Source: Streptomyces galbus (GTDB taxonomy: Bacteria > Actinomycetota > Actinomycetes > Streptomycetales > Streptomycetaceae). From it: a stretch of DNA of 64,000 bases. The notes beneath the pieces are model-generated. The model had not been told where the DNA came from. It did not search any database and saw nothing but the letters and a program-made list of their open reading frames with translations. Positions 43,699-52,510 of this stretch are shown here, piece by piece. The position numbers and the translations under genes were made by a program. The DNA is taken from assembly GCF_005280195.1 (NCBI RefSeq), contig NZ_SZPR01000012.1, positions 124,001-188,000 of the forward strand, written 5' to 3'. Numbering within the stretch: the stretch's first letter is position 1; every line of letters begins with the position of its first letter.

Positions 43699-44592
43699 AT
43701 GCCCTACTCCTCCTCGCCCCTGAACGCCCTGACCGAGCCCACGCCCTGCGCGGCGCCGCCCGCCGACATCCGGCTGGTGGTCACGGACATGGACGGCACG
43801 CTGCTGGACGACGACAAGCGCGTCCCCGCCGGGCTGTGGGACGCGCTGGCGCGGCTGCGGGAGCGCGGGGTGCTGTTCAGCCCGGCGAGCGGACGGCAGT
43901 ACGCCACCCTGGAGCGGGAGTTCGCCGAGGTCGCCGACGGCATGGTGTTCATCGCGGAGAACGGCACCTACGTGGTGCGCGACGGCGAGGAGCTCAGCTC
44001 CGACCCGATGGACCGGGCCGTCGCGGCCGACGTGGTGCGGGCCGTACGCGGCCTCACGGCCGGCGGCGTCGACGTGGGCGCCGTCGTGTGCGGCAAGCGG
44101 TCGGCGTACGTCGAGCGGTCCGACGAGCCCTTCCTGGCCGAGGTCCGCCGCTACTACCTGCGCCACGAGATCGTCGAGGACGTCACCGCCGTGGACGACG
44201 ACGTCATCAAGGTGGCCCTGTTCGACTTCGGCTCCGCCGAGCGGACCACGGCCCCGGCGCTCGCGCCGTTCGCGGACACCCACCAGGTCGTCGTCTCCGG
44301 CGAGCACTGGGTGGACGTGATGAACCGCACCGCGAACAAGGGCGCCGCCCTGCGCCGCCTCCAGCGCGACCTGGGCATCACCCCCGCCCAGACCATGGTG
44401 TTCGGCGACTACCTCAACGACCTGGAGATGCTGGACGCCGCCGACTGGTCCTTCGCCATGGCCAACGCGCACCCCGAGGTGATCCGCCGGGCCCGGCACC
44501 TCGCGCCGTCCAACAACGACAACGGCGTCCTGCGCACCCTCGCCCGGGTCCTGGACCTGCCCCTGGCCGACGGCGGGACGGACGCCGCGTGA
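43699..44592 (+). CDS. Cof-type HAD-IIB sugar/nucleotide phosphatase
   Basis: A 297-residue HAD hydrolase. Motif I is VVTDMDGTLLDDD (residues 30-42, nucleophile and acid Asp). Motif II is the Ser in SPASGRQY, motif III the Lys in TANKGAALRRL, and motif IV GDYLNDLEML. A type IIB cap lies between. It should dephosphorylate sugar phosphates, PLP or FMN. GAAGGCAGGA precedes the start. The next small gene overlaps its stop (GTGA). Confidence 0.93.
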   Translation: MPYSSSPLNALTEPTPCAAPPADIRLVVTDMDGTLLDDDKRVPAGLWDALARLRERGVLFSPASGRQYATLEREFAEVADGMVFIAENGTYVVRDGEELSSDPMDRAVAADVVRAVRGLTAGGVDVGAVVCGKRSAYVERSDEPFLAEVRRYYLRHEIVEDVTAVDDDVIKVALFDFGSAERTTAPALAPFADTHQVVVSGEHWVDVMNRTANKGAALRRLQRDLGITPAQTMVFGDYLNDLEMLDAADWSFAMANAHPEVIRRARHLAPSNNDNGVLRTLARVLDLPLADGGTDAA

Positions 44593-44786
44593 GCGCCCCG
44601 GCCGCCGTCGCCCGCCTCACCCGCGACCTGACCGACGGTCTGGGCGGCGCGCCCGGCGAGGACCTGCTGACCAGGCTGGACCACGTGCCCGCCGACCACA
44701 GCCCCCTGTTCGCCCCCGACCCGTCGGTCCTGCTGCCGGGCATACGCACGCTGGTGTCGGCGGCGCTGGCCCGGTGGGCGGGCTGA
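44589..44786 (+). CDS. small protein of unknown function
   Basis: A 65-residue ORF that starts in the HAD stop (GTGA) and keeps strong third-position GC. The sequence is amphipathic with no membrane segment. I do not recognise the family. It ends 40 bp before the convergent WhiB-like gene. It may be a partner or stabiliser of the phosphatase. Confidence 0.55.
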   Translation: MSAPAAVARLTRDLTDGLGGAPGEDLLTRLDHVPADHSPLFAPDPSVLLPGIRTLVSAALARWAG

Positions 44787-44825
44787 CAGCGGGCGACGGG
44801 CACGCCGGCCGCGCCCGACAGCGCG

Positions 44826-45134
44826 TCAGGCAGCGGCTCTCCGCGCCGCGGCGCGGCTTTGGCGACCGCCGGCCGCGCGCAGCAGGTCGGCGCGCTCCGC
44901 CTCGTCGGTGCCGCCCCAGACGCCCGACGTCTGCCCGCTGCCCAGGGCGTAGGCCAGGCAGTCGGCGATCACCGGGCACCGGGCGCAGACGCGCTTGGCG
45001 GCGGCCACGTCCTCCAGAGCCGGTCCGGTCGAGCCCACGGGGAAGAACAACTCGGGGTCCTCGCCCACGCAGGCGGCTTCGGTCAACCACATCATGCGGG
45101 CGCGGGTGTCCCGGCCGAACCGGTGCAAACACAT
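44826..45134 (-). CDS. WhiB-like iron-sulfur transcription factor
   Basis: A 102-residue Wbl protein. Cluster cysteines are Cys 22, then Cys 50, 53 and 59 (VCARCPVIADC), with GVWGG near residue 70 as the family beta-turn. There is no C-terminal AT-hook, so it is not a WhiB7 type. Binding of a [4Fe-4S] cluster and sigma factor contact are expected. The 5' end is uncertain: ATG 45134 gives MCLHRFG, and ATG 45095 (MMWLTEAAC) would leave only 8 residues before the first Cys. It is divergent from the thiolase gene with a shared CTATAG promoter core. Confidence 0.92.
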   Translation of the reverse strand: MCLHRFGRDTRARMMWLTEAACVGEDPELFFPVGSTGPALEDVAAAKRVCARCPVIADCLAYALGSGQTSGVWGGTDEAERADLLRAAGGRQSRAAARRAAA

Positions 45135-45205
45135 CCGCGGCCAGGGTTCCGGCGGGCGCGCGGGCGCGGCACCGCGGGATCTTCCCAGCGCGCCCGCCGG
45201 CGGTC

Positions 45206-45232
45206 TATAGTCCGAAACTAGCAGCGCTAATT
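45206..45232 (+). promoter_or_regulatory. promoter and operator of the thiolase gene
   Basis: TATAGT (45206-45211) is a good -10, placing the start near 45218. AACTAGC (45216-45222) and GCTAATT (45226-45232) form an inverted repeat (6 of 7 bp) over that start. Reverse reading of the same CTATAG core offers a -10 for the divergent WhiB-like gene. A TetR-type repressor is the usual binder at such sites. Confidence 0.5.
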
Positions 45233-45279
45233 AATCACGGCCGGCCCTCGGGCCGGGCACCGTCGGTAGGAGTCCTGTC

Positions 45280-46467
45280 GTGCGTCCCGTCCACTTCGCG
45301 GCCGCCCGCCGCACCCCCATCGGCAGGCTGCGCGGAGCCCTGTCGTCCGTGCGGCCCGACGACCTGGCCGCGGGCGTGATCCGCGCCCTCGTCGCCGACG
45401 TCCCCGCGCTCGACCCCGCCCGCATCGACGACGTGTACTGGGGTGCCGCCAACCAGGCGGGCGAGGACAACCGCAACGTCGCCCGCATGGCCGCCCTGCT
45501 CGCGGGACTGCCGGAGTCCGTGCCGGGCGCCACGGTGAACCGGCTGTGCGCCTCAGGATTGGAGGCGGTCACCACCGCGGCCCGCACCATCGCCGCGGGC
45601 GAGGCGGACATCGTCCTCGCGGGCGGCAGCGAGTCGATGAGCCGCGCCCCGTTCGTGCTCGCCCGCCCCGACGAGGCGCTCCCGCACCGCGTCGAGACCG
45701 TCGACACCCGGCTCGGCTGGCGGCTGGTCAACCCGGCGATGAAGGACCTGCACGGCCTGCTGGCCATGGGCGAGACCGCCGAGGAGGTCGCCGAGCGCTA
45801 CGGCGTCTCGCGCGAGCGGCAGGACGAGTTCGCCCTGCGCAGCCACCGCCTCGCCGCCGAGGCCCGCAAGAACGGCCACTTCGACGACGAACTCCTGCCC
45901 GTCGAGCGCCCCGACGGCGTCGTCGTCGACGCCGACGAGGGCATCCGCGAGGACACCTCGTACGAGAAACTGGCGTCCCTCAAGCCCGTGTTCCGCAAGG
46001 GCGGCACCGTCACCGCGGGCAACGCCTCGCCGATGAACGACGGTGCCGCCGGCCTGCTCCTGGTGAGCGAGGAGGCGCTGAACGACCTGGGCCTGGAGTC
46101 GCTGGGCCGCTACGTGGCCGGCGCCTCCGCCGGCGTCCACCCCGACGTCATGGGCATCGGGCCGGTCCCGGCGACCCGCAAGGCGCTCGCCCGCGCCGGG
46201 TGGGGCGTCGACGACCTCCAGGAGGCCGAGTTCAACGAGGCGTTCGCCGCGCAGGCACTCGCCTGCGTCGACGAACTGGGCGTCGACCCCGACCTGGTCA
46301 ACCCGACCGGCGGCGCGATCGCCCTCGGCCACCCCCTCGGCTGCTCCGGCGCCCGCATCCTCACCACCCTCCTGCACCGCATGCGCCGCACGGGAGCGGA
46401 ACGCGGCCTGGCGACGATGTGCGTGGGCGTGGGCCAGGGCAGCGCGGTGCTGGTCGAGCGGCACTGA
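45280..46467 (+). CDS. acetyl-CoA acyltransferase (thiolase; beta-ketoadipyl-CoA type possible)
   Basis: A 395-residue thiolase. Acyl-enzyme Cys 90 is in NRLCASGLEA, His 351 in GHPLGCSGAR and Cys 381 in MCVGVGQG. The start MRPVHFAAARRTPIGRLRGALSSVRPDDL resembles PcaF-type beta-ketoadipyl-CoA thiolases, but no other pca gene is nearby, so a fatty-acid or ring-cleavage role remains open. GTG 45280 follows TAGGAG by 8 nt. The operator over the transcription start suggests inducible expression. Confidence 0.92.
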   Translation: MRPVHFAAARRTPIGRLRGALSSVRPDDLAAGVIRALVADVPALDPARIDDVYWGAANQAGEDNRNVARMAALLAGLPESVPGATVNRLCASGLEAVTTAARTIAAGEADIVLAGGSESMSRAPFVLARPDEALPHRVETVDTRLGWRLVNPAMKDLHGLLAMGETAEEVAERYGVSRERQDEFALRSHRLAAEARKNGHFDDELLPVERPDGVVVDADEGIREDTSYEKLASLKPVFRKGGTVTAGNASPMNDGAAGLLLVSEEALNDLGLESLGRYVAGASAGVHPDVMGIGPVPATRKALARAGWGVDDLQEAEFNEAFAAQALACVDELGVDPDLVNPTGGAIALGHPLGCSGARILTTLLHRMRRTGAERGLATMCVGVGQGSAVLVERH

Positions 46468-46490
46468 CCTGACCGTCCCTGTCCGGACGC

Positions 46491-46535
46491 CCGGGGGCGG
46501 GCGGCTCGGCCCGGTACTCCCACCCGGGCCCCCGG
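46491..46535 (+). terminator. candidate terminator after the thiolase gene
   Basis: CCGGGGGC (46491-46498) and GCCCCCGG (46528-46535) are perfect 8-bp arms, but the loop is long (29 nt) and no T-run follows. Confidence 0.4.
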
Positions 46536-46604
46536 CCGGTGAGGGGTCACTGGGCGAGACGGGACTGACCCCGGCAGATGCGTGCGCATAGCATCGGTGC
46601 CCGC

Positions 46605-47378
46605 ATGAACATCATCTCCTCGTGGCACATCACCGGCTGGGAGTTCGCCGCCCTGGCCTTCGCGGCGCTGCTCGTCGGCTTCTCCAAGACCGCCGTCAGC
46701 GGCGCCAACACGGTCAGCCTCGCGATCTTCGCGGCCGTGCTGCCCGCCCGCGCCTCCACGGGCGTCCTGCTGCCGGTGCTGATCGCCGGCGACGTCCTCG
46801 CCGTCCTCACCTACCGCCGGCACGCCCACTGGCCCACGCTGTGGCGGCTGTTCCCCGCGGTCGCGGCCGGCGTGGTGATCGGCACGCTGTTCCTGGTGTG
46901 GGCCGACGACGCGGTCGTGCGGACCTCGATCGGCGCGATCCTGCTGCTGATGGCGGGCGTGACCGTCCGGCGGCGCCGCTCGGCCGAGCAGACCGACGAC
47001 CCCGACGCGGTGGTCACCCGCGCCGGCCGCGTCAAGGCCCGCTCCTACGGCGTCCTGGGCGGCTTCACCACCATGGTCGCCAACGCGGGCGGCCCGGTGA
47101 TGTCGCTGTACCTGCTGTCGGCGGGCTTCCGGAAACTCGGCTTCCTCGGCACGTCCGCGTTCTTCTTCCTCATCGTCAACGTCTCCAAGGTCCCCTTCAG
47201 CGCGGGGCTCGGCCTCATCGACGGCCGCTCGCTCCTCCTGGACGCCGCGCTCGTGCTGTTCGTCGTCCCCGGCGCGCTCCTCGGCAAGTGGGCGGTGCAC
47301 CGCATCAACCAGCGGCTCTTCGAGCAACTGGTCATCGCCGCCACGGTGGTGGGCGGACTGCAACTGCTGCTGCGCTGA
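46605..47378 (+). CDS. TauE/SafE-family anion permease
   Basis: A 257-residue membrane protein with about eight helices in two repeats. FAALLVGFSKTAVSGANTVSLAIFA in the first half and VLGGFTTMVANAGGPVMSLYLLSAG in the second are the family's twin motifs. It should move sulfite, sulfoacetate or a similar anion outward. ATG 46605 is chosen over ATG 46578 because it starts the family sequence and TAGCAT (46589-46594) offers a close -10 with CTGACC 18 bp further up, so the mRNA leader would be almost absent. Confidence 0.88.
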   Translation: MNIISSWHITGWEFAALAFAALLVGFSKTAVSGANTVSLAIFAAVLPARASTGVLLPVLIAGDVLAVLTYRRHAHWPTLWRLFPAVAAGVVIGTLFLVWADDAVVRTSIGAILLLMAGVTVRRRRSAEQTDDPDAVVTRAGRVKARSYGVLGGFTTMVANAGGPVMSLYLLSAGFRKLGFLGTSAFFFLIVNVSKVPFSAGLGLIDGRSLLLDAALVLFVVPGALLGKWAVHRINQRLFEQLVIAATVVGGLQLLLR

Positions 47379-47392
47379 GGCCCGTCGGCAGG

Positions 47393-48223
47393 TCAGCCCG
47401 CACGGGCGTCGCGGATGCGGCCCAGCCACTCCCGGGCCATGCGGTGCCCGTCGGGGAACTCGTCGTCGCGGTCCCAGCGCCATGCTGTGACCATGGCCAG
47501 GACCAGGGTCCGGCAGGCGCCCAGCAGTCGCCGGTCGAGCCCGCCGTAGTGCGCGCCGACCTCCTCGGGCGCGTGCGCGACGTCGAACGCGACCGGCCCG
47601 CGGCAACACGTCTCCAGGTCGACGAACCGGGGCCCGTCGCCGGTGGCGAGCAGGTTGCCCGGGTGCGGTTCGCCGTGCAGCAGCTGCTCGGCGCCGCCGT
47701 GTCCCACGATCGTGCGCCGCAGGTCGCGCAGCGTGCCGGCGAGCAGCGCCCGGTCGGCGTCGGCGAGCGCCGGGGTACGGTCGCGGTCCGCCACGAGGCG
47801 CTGCGCCTGCGCGACCCGGTCCGTGAAGTGCGGCACCGGCACGTCGAGCGTGCGCATTCCGGCGTGCAGCCGTTCCAGCGCGTGGGCGTAGTCGGCCGGC
47901 GCGACCCCGTCCCGCGCCACGGGCGCGTAGTACGTCCACAGCGTGACCACGAAGCCGTCCCGGCCCAGGACCCGCGGCCCCACCCGCGGGTCGGGCACGG
48001 CGACCGGGCACCCCGACGCCGCGAGCCGCCCGGCGAGTTCGACCTCGAACCGGGCGACCTGCTGCGCCTCGGGTGCCACCCGGGCCAGGACGTCGCACGG
48101 CAGCAGCCGCAGCGTGAGCTTGTTCGAGTCGTGCAGGACGACCGCGTCCTCGACCGCGAGCCCGCACGAGACGGCGGCCGCGCGGGCCGCGGCCACCGCG
48201 CGCTGTCCCTCCGCAGCCTCCAT
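47393..48223 (-). CDS. APH/choline-kinase-family phosphotransferase
   Basis: A 276-residue kinase-fold protein. The Brenner-type catalytic loop is LLHGEPHPGNLL and the metal motif is FVDLETC. In most family members the loop is H-G/N-D-x4-N; here the catalytic Asp is Glu, so activity is uncertain. The ATP-binding Lys is likely in NKLTLRLLPCDVLARV. It might phosphorylate an antibiotic, a choline-like compound or nothing. It is transcribed in the same direction as and 35 bp downstream of the MetF-like gene. Confidence 0.85.
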   Translation of the reverse strand: MEAAEGQRAVAAARAAAVSCGLAVEDAVVLHDSNKLTLRLLPCDVLARVAPEAQQVARFEVELAGRLAASGCPVAVPDPRVGPRVLGRDGFVVTLWTYYAPVARDGVAPADYAHALERLHAGMRTLDVPVPHFTDRVAQAQRLVADRDRTPALADADRALLAGTLRDLRRTIVGHGGAEQLLHGEPHPGNLLATGDGPRFVDLETCCRGPVAFDVAHAPEEVGAHYGGLDRRLLGACRTLVLAMVTAWRWDRDDEFPDGHRMAREWLGRIRDARAG

Positions 48224-48258
48224 GCCCGACCGCCCTTCCTCTCGGGACGCCCCGCGCC

Positions 48259-49155
48259 TCAGGCGCTCGCAGGGGCCGGTGCGGGGACGTGGGTGCCGGT
48301 GCGGAAGGCGGCGGCCCAGTCGGACGTGGCGCCTATCCCGCCGAAGGTGTAGAAGTGCAGGCCCAGTTCGCCGTGGCGGCCGGGGTCGTGCCGCTCGGCC
48401 AGCGCCCGCACGAACCGGTCCGGGCCGGCCGTGCCCATCAGGTTGGTGAGCGAGAAACCGTACTTCTTGGCGATGCCCGCGCTGGTGCCGACGCCGAAGC
48501 GCGCCGCGTACCGCAGCAGCCGCCGTATCCCCGCCGGGCCCGGCACGCCGACCCGCACCGGCAGGTCCACGCCCCGGTCGCGGGCCGCCTCCACCCAGGC
48601 GAGCACCGGCTCGGTGTCGAAGCCGAACTGGGTGATCACGCTGCCGGTGAGGCCCTCCTCGCGCAGGACGGCGGCCTTCTCCTCGATCGCCGACCACAGC
48701 ACCGGCTCGCTGATCGCCGGGTGGCCCTCCGGGTAGCCGCTCACCCCGACGTGCCGTACGCCGTACTCCTGCAGCAGCCCCGAGCGCAGGACGGCGAGCG
48801 CGTCGTCGTACGGGCCGAGCGGGACGGACGGGTCGCCGCCGACGACGAAGACGTGGTCGGCCGCGTCGGCGTCCCGCAGGGCGGACAGGAACGCGTCGAG
48901 TTCCGCGCGGGAGCGCAGCCGGCGCGCGGACAGGTGCGGTACGGGCACCAGCCCGAGCCGCCGCACGGCCCGCACGGCGGCCAGGCGCAGCTCGGTGTCC
49001 TCGGTGCCGAGGAAGGTGACGTTGACGCGGGTGCCGTCCGGGATCGCGGGCCGGGCCGCCTCCAGGGCGGCCACGTCCTTGCCGGTCATCTCCAGGGAGA
49101 AGCCGTCCAGCAGGTCACCGGCGGCCGGGCGGGGGAGAGGGGCGACGACGTCCAT
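48259..49155 (-). CDS. metF: methylenetetrahydrofolate reductase (MetF-like)
   Basis: A 298-residue TIM-barrel flavoprotein-like reductase. Family features are FSLEMTGKD (an Asp/Glu-containing start), VFVVGGDPSVPLGPYDDAL, GVSGYPEGHP (His), ITQFGFD and the C-terminal FYTFGGIGATSDW. It would reduce 5,10-methylene-THF to 5-methyl-THF. The sequence is divergent from housekeeping MetF, so it could instead work with a specific methyl pathway such as the folate-linked demethylation of methoxy compounds. ATG 49155 follows GGGAAG at 9 nt. Confidence 0.82.
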   Translation of the reverse strand: MDVVAPLPRPAAGDLLDGFSLEMTGKDVAALEAARPAIPDGTRVNVTFLGTEDTELRLAAVRAVRRLGLVPVPHLSARRLRSRAELDAFLSALRDADAADHVFVVGGDPSVPLGPYDDALAVLRSGLLQEYGVRHVGVSGYPEGHPAISEPVLWSAIEEKAAVLREEGLTGSVITQFGFDTEPVLAWVEAARDRGVDLPVRVGVPGPAGIRRLLRYAARFGVGTSAGIAKKYGFSLTNLMGTAGPDRFVRALAERHDPGRHGELGLHFYTFGGIGATSDWAAAFRTGTHVPAPAPASA

Positions 49156-49337
49156 CGGTGTGCGCTTCCCGTCCCTCGTGTCGTGTCCGTGCGGCCGTGA
49201 CCGCGATGTTCTCGCTGCCGAACCGGTCCGGCGCACAGGCTAACAAGCAGCCGCGCACGGCCCTTCCCCCGCCGCCGGTGACGCGGGCCACCCCCACCGC
49301 CCCGGGTGGTCCGGACGCCACCCCCTAGGCTCGGCGC

Positions 49338-50084
49338 ATGTCCCCGCACGTCCTGATCCTCGGCGGCACCACCGAGGCGCGTGAGCTGGCCGCCGTCCTC
49401 GCGGCCCGCCCCGGTGTCCGCGTCACCACCTCGCTGGCGGGCCGGGTGTCCCGGCCGGGGGCGCTCGACGGGGAGGTGCGGACCGGCGGTTTCGGCGGGG
49501 CCGAGGGACTGGCCGCGTGGATCCGCGACCGGGAGGTGACCGCCGTCGTGGACGCCACGCACCCCTTCGCCGCCGGCATCACGGCGAACGCGGCCCGCGC
49601 CGCCGAGACCACCGGACGCCCGCTGGTGGTGCTGCGCCGGCCCGGCTGGTCGACCGCACCCGGCGACCGCTGGCACGACGTCCCCTCCCTGGAGGCCGCG
49701 GCCGCCCTGCTGCCGTCCCTGGGCCGCCGCGCGTTCCTGACCACGGGACGCCTGGGCCTCGCCGCCTTCGCCCACGTCACGGACGTGCACTTCGTCGTCC
49801 GCTCGGTCGAGCCGCCCGAGCCGCCGATGCCCCCGGACACCCGGCTCGTCCTCGCCCGCGGCCCCTTCACGCTCGCCGACGAACTGACCCTGCTGCGCGG
49901 CCACCGCGTGGACGTCCTGGTCACCAAGGACAGCGGGGGAGCGGCCACCTCCCCCAAGCTGACCGCCGCCCGCACGCTGGGCCTGCCCGTCGTGGTCGTC
50001 CGCCGCCCCGCCCTCCCGGACGGCGTGACCGCCGTACCGGACGTGGCCGGCGTCCTGGCGCGACTGGGCCTCGCCGCGCCGTGA
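49338..50084 (+). CDS. cobK: precorrin-6A reductase
   Basis: A 248-residue enzyme of aerobic and anaerobic cobalamin synthesis that reduces precorrin-6A with NADPH. Motifs are LILGGTTEARELA at the start, the DATHPFAAGITANAARAAE segment, and LVTKDSGGAATSPKL near the end. A -10-like TAGGCT (49326-49331) ends six bases before the ATG and no Shine-Dalgarno is seen, so the mRNA is likely leaderless. It converges with cobF; together they are a detached part of the cob pathway. Confidence 0.95.
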   Translation: MSPHVLILGGTTEARELAAVLAARPGVRVTTSLAGRVSRPGALDGEVRTGGFGGAEGLAAWIRDREVTAVVDATHPFAAGITANAARAAETTGRPLVVLRRPGWSTAPGDRWHDVPSLEAAAALLPSLGRRAFLTTGRLGLAAFAHVTDVHFVVRSVEPPEPPMPPDTRLVLARGPFTLADELTLLRGHRVDVLVTKDSGGAATSPKLTAARTLGLPVVVVRRPALPDGVTAVPDVAGVLARLGLAAP

Positions 50085-50108
50085 CCGGACCGCGCGGGGC
50101 GGGTGCCC

Positions 50109-50882
50109 CTACGGGCGTTCCGGGTGCCGGCGCAGCAGGTAGGTGTCCATGATCCAGCCCTTGCGCTCCCGGGCCCCCGCGCGCAGCCGCTCGATCCGGG
50201 GCGCGGCCTCGGCGAGCGGACCGGCGACCAGGATCTCGTCGGGCGTGCCGATGTACGCCCCCCAGTAGATGTCCATGTCCTGGTCGGCGTACTGCCGGAA
50301 CGTCTGGTGGGCGTCCAGCATCACCACCACGTCGTCCACGCCCTGCGGGAAGCCCTCCGCGAGCCGCCGCCCGGTGGTGATCTGCACCGGCCGCGCCACG
50401 CGGTTCAGCCCCGTGCGGTGCCGGGCGACCAGCGCCGAGACACTGCTGATGCCCGGGACGACGTCATAGGCGAAGTCCACCGTGCCGCGCTCCCGGACCT
50501 CCTCCAGGATGCCGATGGTGCTGTCGTACAGCGCCGGGTCGCCCCACACCAGGAACGCGCCGGTCTCCTCCTCGCCCAGCTCCTCGGACATCAGCCGCTC
50601 GTAGATGTCCGCGCGGGCGCTGCGCCAGTCCCCGACGGCCGGGGAGTACGCCGAGCCGCCCGCGGCGCGGTCGCGCTCCGGGTCACGGGCCTCCACCACC
50701 CGGTAGGTGCCCTCCGGCACGTGCGTCGCGAGCATGTCTCGGCGCACCTGCGTGAGGTCGCTCTTCACCTCGCCCTTGTCCAGGACGAAGAACACGTCCG
50801 TGTCGCGCAGCGCCCTGACGGCCTGCAGGGTGAGCTGGTCCGGGTCGCCCGCGCCGATGCCGATGACATGAATGGTTCGCAC
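50109..50882 (-). CDS. cobF: precorrin-6A synthase (deacetylating)
   Basis: A 257-residue SAM-dependent methyltransferase of aerobic B12 synthesis that methylates C-1 and drives deacetylation to precorrin-6A. The tetrapyrrole-methylase fold shows IHVIGIGAGDPDQLTLQAV at the start, LVWGDPALYDST in the middle and a PGISSVSALVARH segment. GTG 50882 is taken because homologues begin at this motif. The product of CobF is the substrate of CobK encoded convergently next door, so these two steps are kept together here. Confidence 0.95.
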   Translation of the reverse strand: MRTIHVIGIGAGDPDQLTLQAVRALRDTDVFFVLDKGEVKSDLTQVRRDMLATHVPEGTYRVVEARDPERDRAAGGSAYSPAVGDWRSARADIYERLMSEELGEEETGAFLVWGDPALYDSTIGILEEVRERGTVDFAYDVVPGISSVSALVARHRTGLNRVARPVQITTGRRLAEGFPQGVDDVVVMLDAHQTFRQYADQDMDIYWGAYIGTPDEILVAGPLAEAAPRIERLRAGARERKGWIMDTYLLRRHPERP

Positions 50883-50969
50883 GCACCGAGTCTGCCGTAC
50901 GGCACTGACAGTGACCGCACCGGTCCCGCACGCGCGCGGGAGACGCACGGGCTGCCGGGCAGGGGCGGG

Positions 50970-51479
50970 TCAGCGCAGGCGGGGTGCGTGGGCCCGGGCG
51001 TCCACGGGGGCGTCGGTGCGTTCGACCCCGTCGGCCAGGGCCCGCGCCCAGGCGATCACGCCGGGCAGGTCGATCCCGTGCGGACGCGTCTTCCCGCCCT
51101 TCGCCGCCCACTCCTCGGCCGCCCCGGCACCCCGGCGCAGCAGCCGGGCCCCGCCGGTCCGGTTGCCGCGGGCCGCGTGCGTGAGGCCCACCGCGAGCTG
51201 CGCGAGGCCGCGCCACAGGGCCCGCTCCTCCTGCGGGCCCGCCTTCCAGGCGTCCTCGAAGACCTCGTGCGCGTGGAAGGGCCTGCCCGCCGCCAGCAGT
51301 TCCTGCGCCTCGGCCACCGTCTCGTCCGGGGTGCGCACGACCCCCTCCGGCTGCCGCGCCACCCCGGGCGCGCCGTAGGGCAGGGGCCGCCCCAGCCCGT
51401 CCCGGGGCCGCGCGTTGCGCGCCCGGCCCTCCTCGTCCCGGTCGCGCGCGTCGCCGTCCGTCTCCCTCGTGCCGCTCAT
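50970..51479 (-). CDS. DUF309 protein
   Basis: A 169-residue protein with the DUF309 core motif FHAHEVFEDAWK at residues 70-81, plus WRGLAQLAVGLTHAARGN. The N-terminal 55 residues are charged and probably disordered. The family is all-helical with a putative metal site (His-x2-E) and no settled function. ATG 51479 is chosen over the longer frame because the extension is Arg-rich and unconserved in character. Confidence 0.85.
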   Translation of the reverse strand: MSGTRETDGDARDRDEEGRARNARPRDGLGRPLPYGAPGVARQPEGVVRTPDETVAEAQELLAAGRPFHAHEVFEDAWKAGPQEERALWRGLAQLAVGLTHAARGNRTGGARLLRRGAGAAEEWAAKGGKTRPHGIDLPGVIAWARALADGVERTDAPVDARAHAPRLR

Positions 51480-51578
51480 ACGGCGATTGTCCCGCCGGGC
51501 GGCCCTTTTCGGCGCACCGCCCGGTGTGGGGTAGAGTTCTGTACGCGCGATCACGCGGCTCCGGCCGCGGCAGCGCAC

Positions 51579-51652
<74 letters not shown>

Positions 51653-51659
51653 CGGTGCG

Positions 51660-51699
51660 AAGGGTCTTCGCGGGCAGCAGCCCGTGGGGGCCCTTTCTG
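51660..51699 (+). terminator. terminator of the second tRNA-Pro gene
   Basis: AAGGG (51660-51664) pairs with CCCTT (51691-51695), with an inner CGGGC/GCCCG stem, followed by TTCT. Confidence 0.55.
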
Positions 51700-51731
51700 C
51701 ATGTCGGCCCGGTTCCCGGGCCGCGTCGGGC

Positions 51732-52442
51732 TCAGCCGAGCGGCACGCCCGTGTGCTGCTCCAGCGCCCGGAGCAGGCGCTCCTGGAACTCCCCGTCGAG
51801 GGCCGCCGGATGGGGGGCCTGGGTCCGCTCGTGGTACCAGTAGCCGCCGGTCGCGGGGGTCACGTCCGGGTCGGTGGCCAGCCGGACCTGGGTGCGGTGC
51901 CCGGCCACCAGGTCGTCCGGTGCCCCCGCGCCGCCCATGCGGGTGGGCACCCAGCCGGGGTCCACCGCGTGGCTGGCCGTCCCCGGCCAGCGGGACGCGC
52001 ACGCCTGCGACAGGGCGGTGACCCACAACTTGGTGTCGCTGTAGGAGGCCGTCCCCGTCGTCAGCCCCCGCAGGTCGGTGGAGCCGGAGCGGTGCATGCC
52101 GCTGCTGAGGTGGATCAGCCGGGAGGGCTTCTCCAGCCGGGCGGTCAGCACGTACGGCGCGACCGTGTTGACGGTGACCGTCTCGGGGCCGCTCAGCACC
52201 CCGGCGTTGTGGACGACGGCGTCGAAGCGGCCGAACGCGGCGGCCTGGCGGGCGACGTCCTCGATCTCGTCCGGCACGGAGAGGTCCCCGACGACCACGC
52301 CCGTCCACCGGCCTGGGTCCGTGCCGTCGAGCCGGGCCCGGTTGCGGACGTGGACGACGACGTCGTGTCCCTCGCCCGCCAGTGCCTCCGCCGTGTCGCG
52401 GCCGAGGCCGGTCGAGGCTCCGGTGACCAGGATCAGCGCCAT
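51732..52442 (-). CDS. SDR-family oxidoreductase
   Basis: A 236-residue short-chain dehydrogenase. The nucleotide motif is TGASTGLG (residues 7-14), then HNAGVL, the Ser in LIHLSSGMHR, and YSDTK (Y-x3-K). The spacing after HNAGV is short, and the C-terminal part (GYWYHERTQAPHPAALDGEFQERLL) resembles a retinol-dehydrogenase-like branch of small actinobacterial SDRs. Substrate is unknown. The ATG follows GGAGAACGGA. It ends 33 bp from the tRNA terminator. Confidence 0.9.
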   Translation of the reverse strand: MALILVTGASTGLGRDTAEALAGEGHDVVVHVRNRARLDGTDPGRWTGVVVGDLSVPDEIEDVARQAAAFGRFDAVVHNAGVLSGPETVTVNTVAPYVLTARLEKPSRLIHLSSGMHRSGSTDLRGLTTGTASYSDTKLWVTALSQACASRWPGTASHAVDPGWVPTRMGGAGAPDDLVAGHRTQVRLATDPDVTPATGGYWYHERTQAPHPAALDGEFQERLLRALEQHTGVPLG

Positions 52443-52510
52443 GTCGTCAGGTCCGTTCTCCCGCGGGTGAGGGCGGGACGTCAGCGTACTGGTGTTCCTG
52501 CGTCGGGGCC

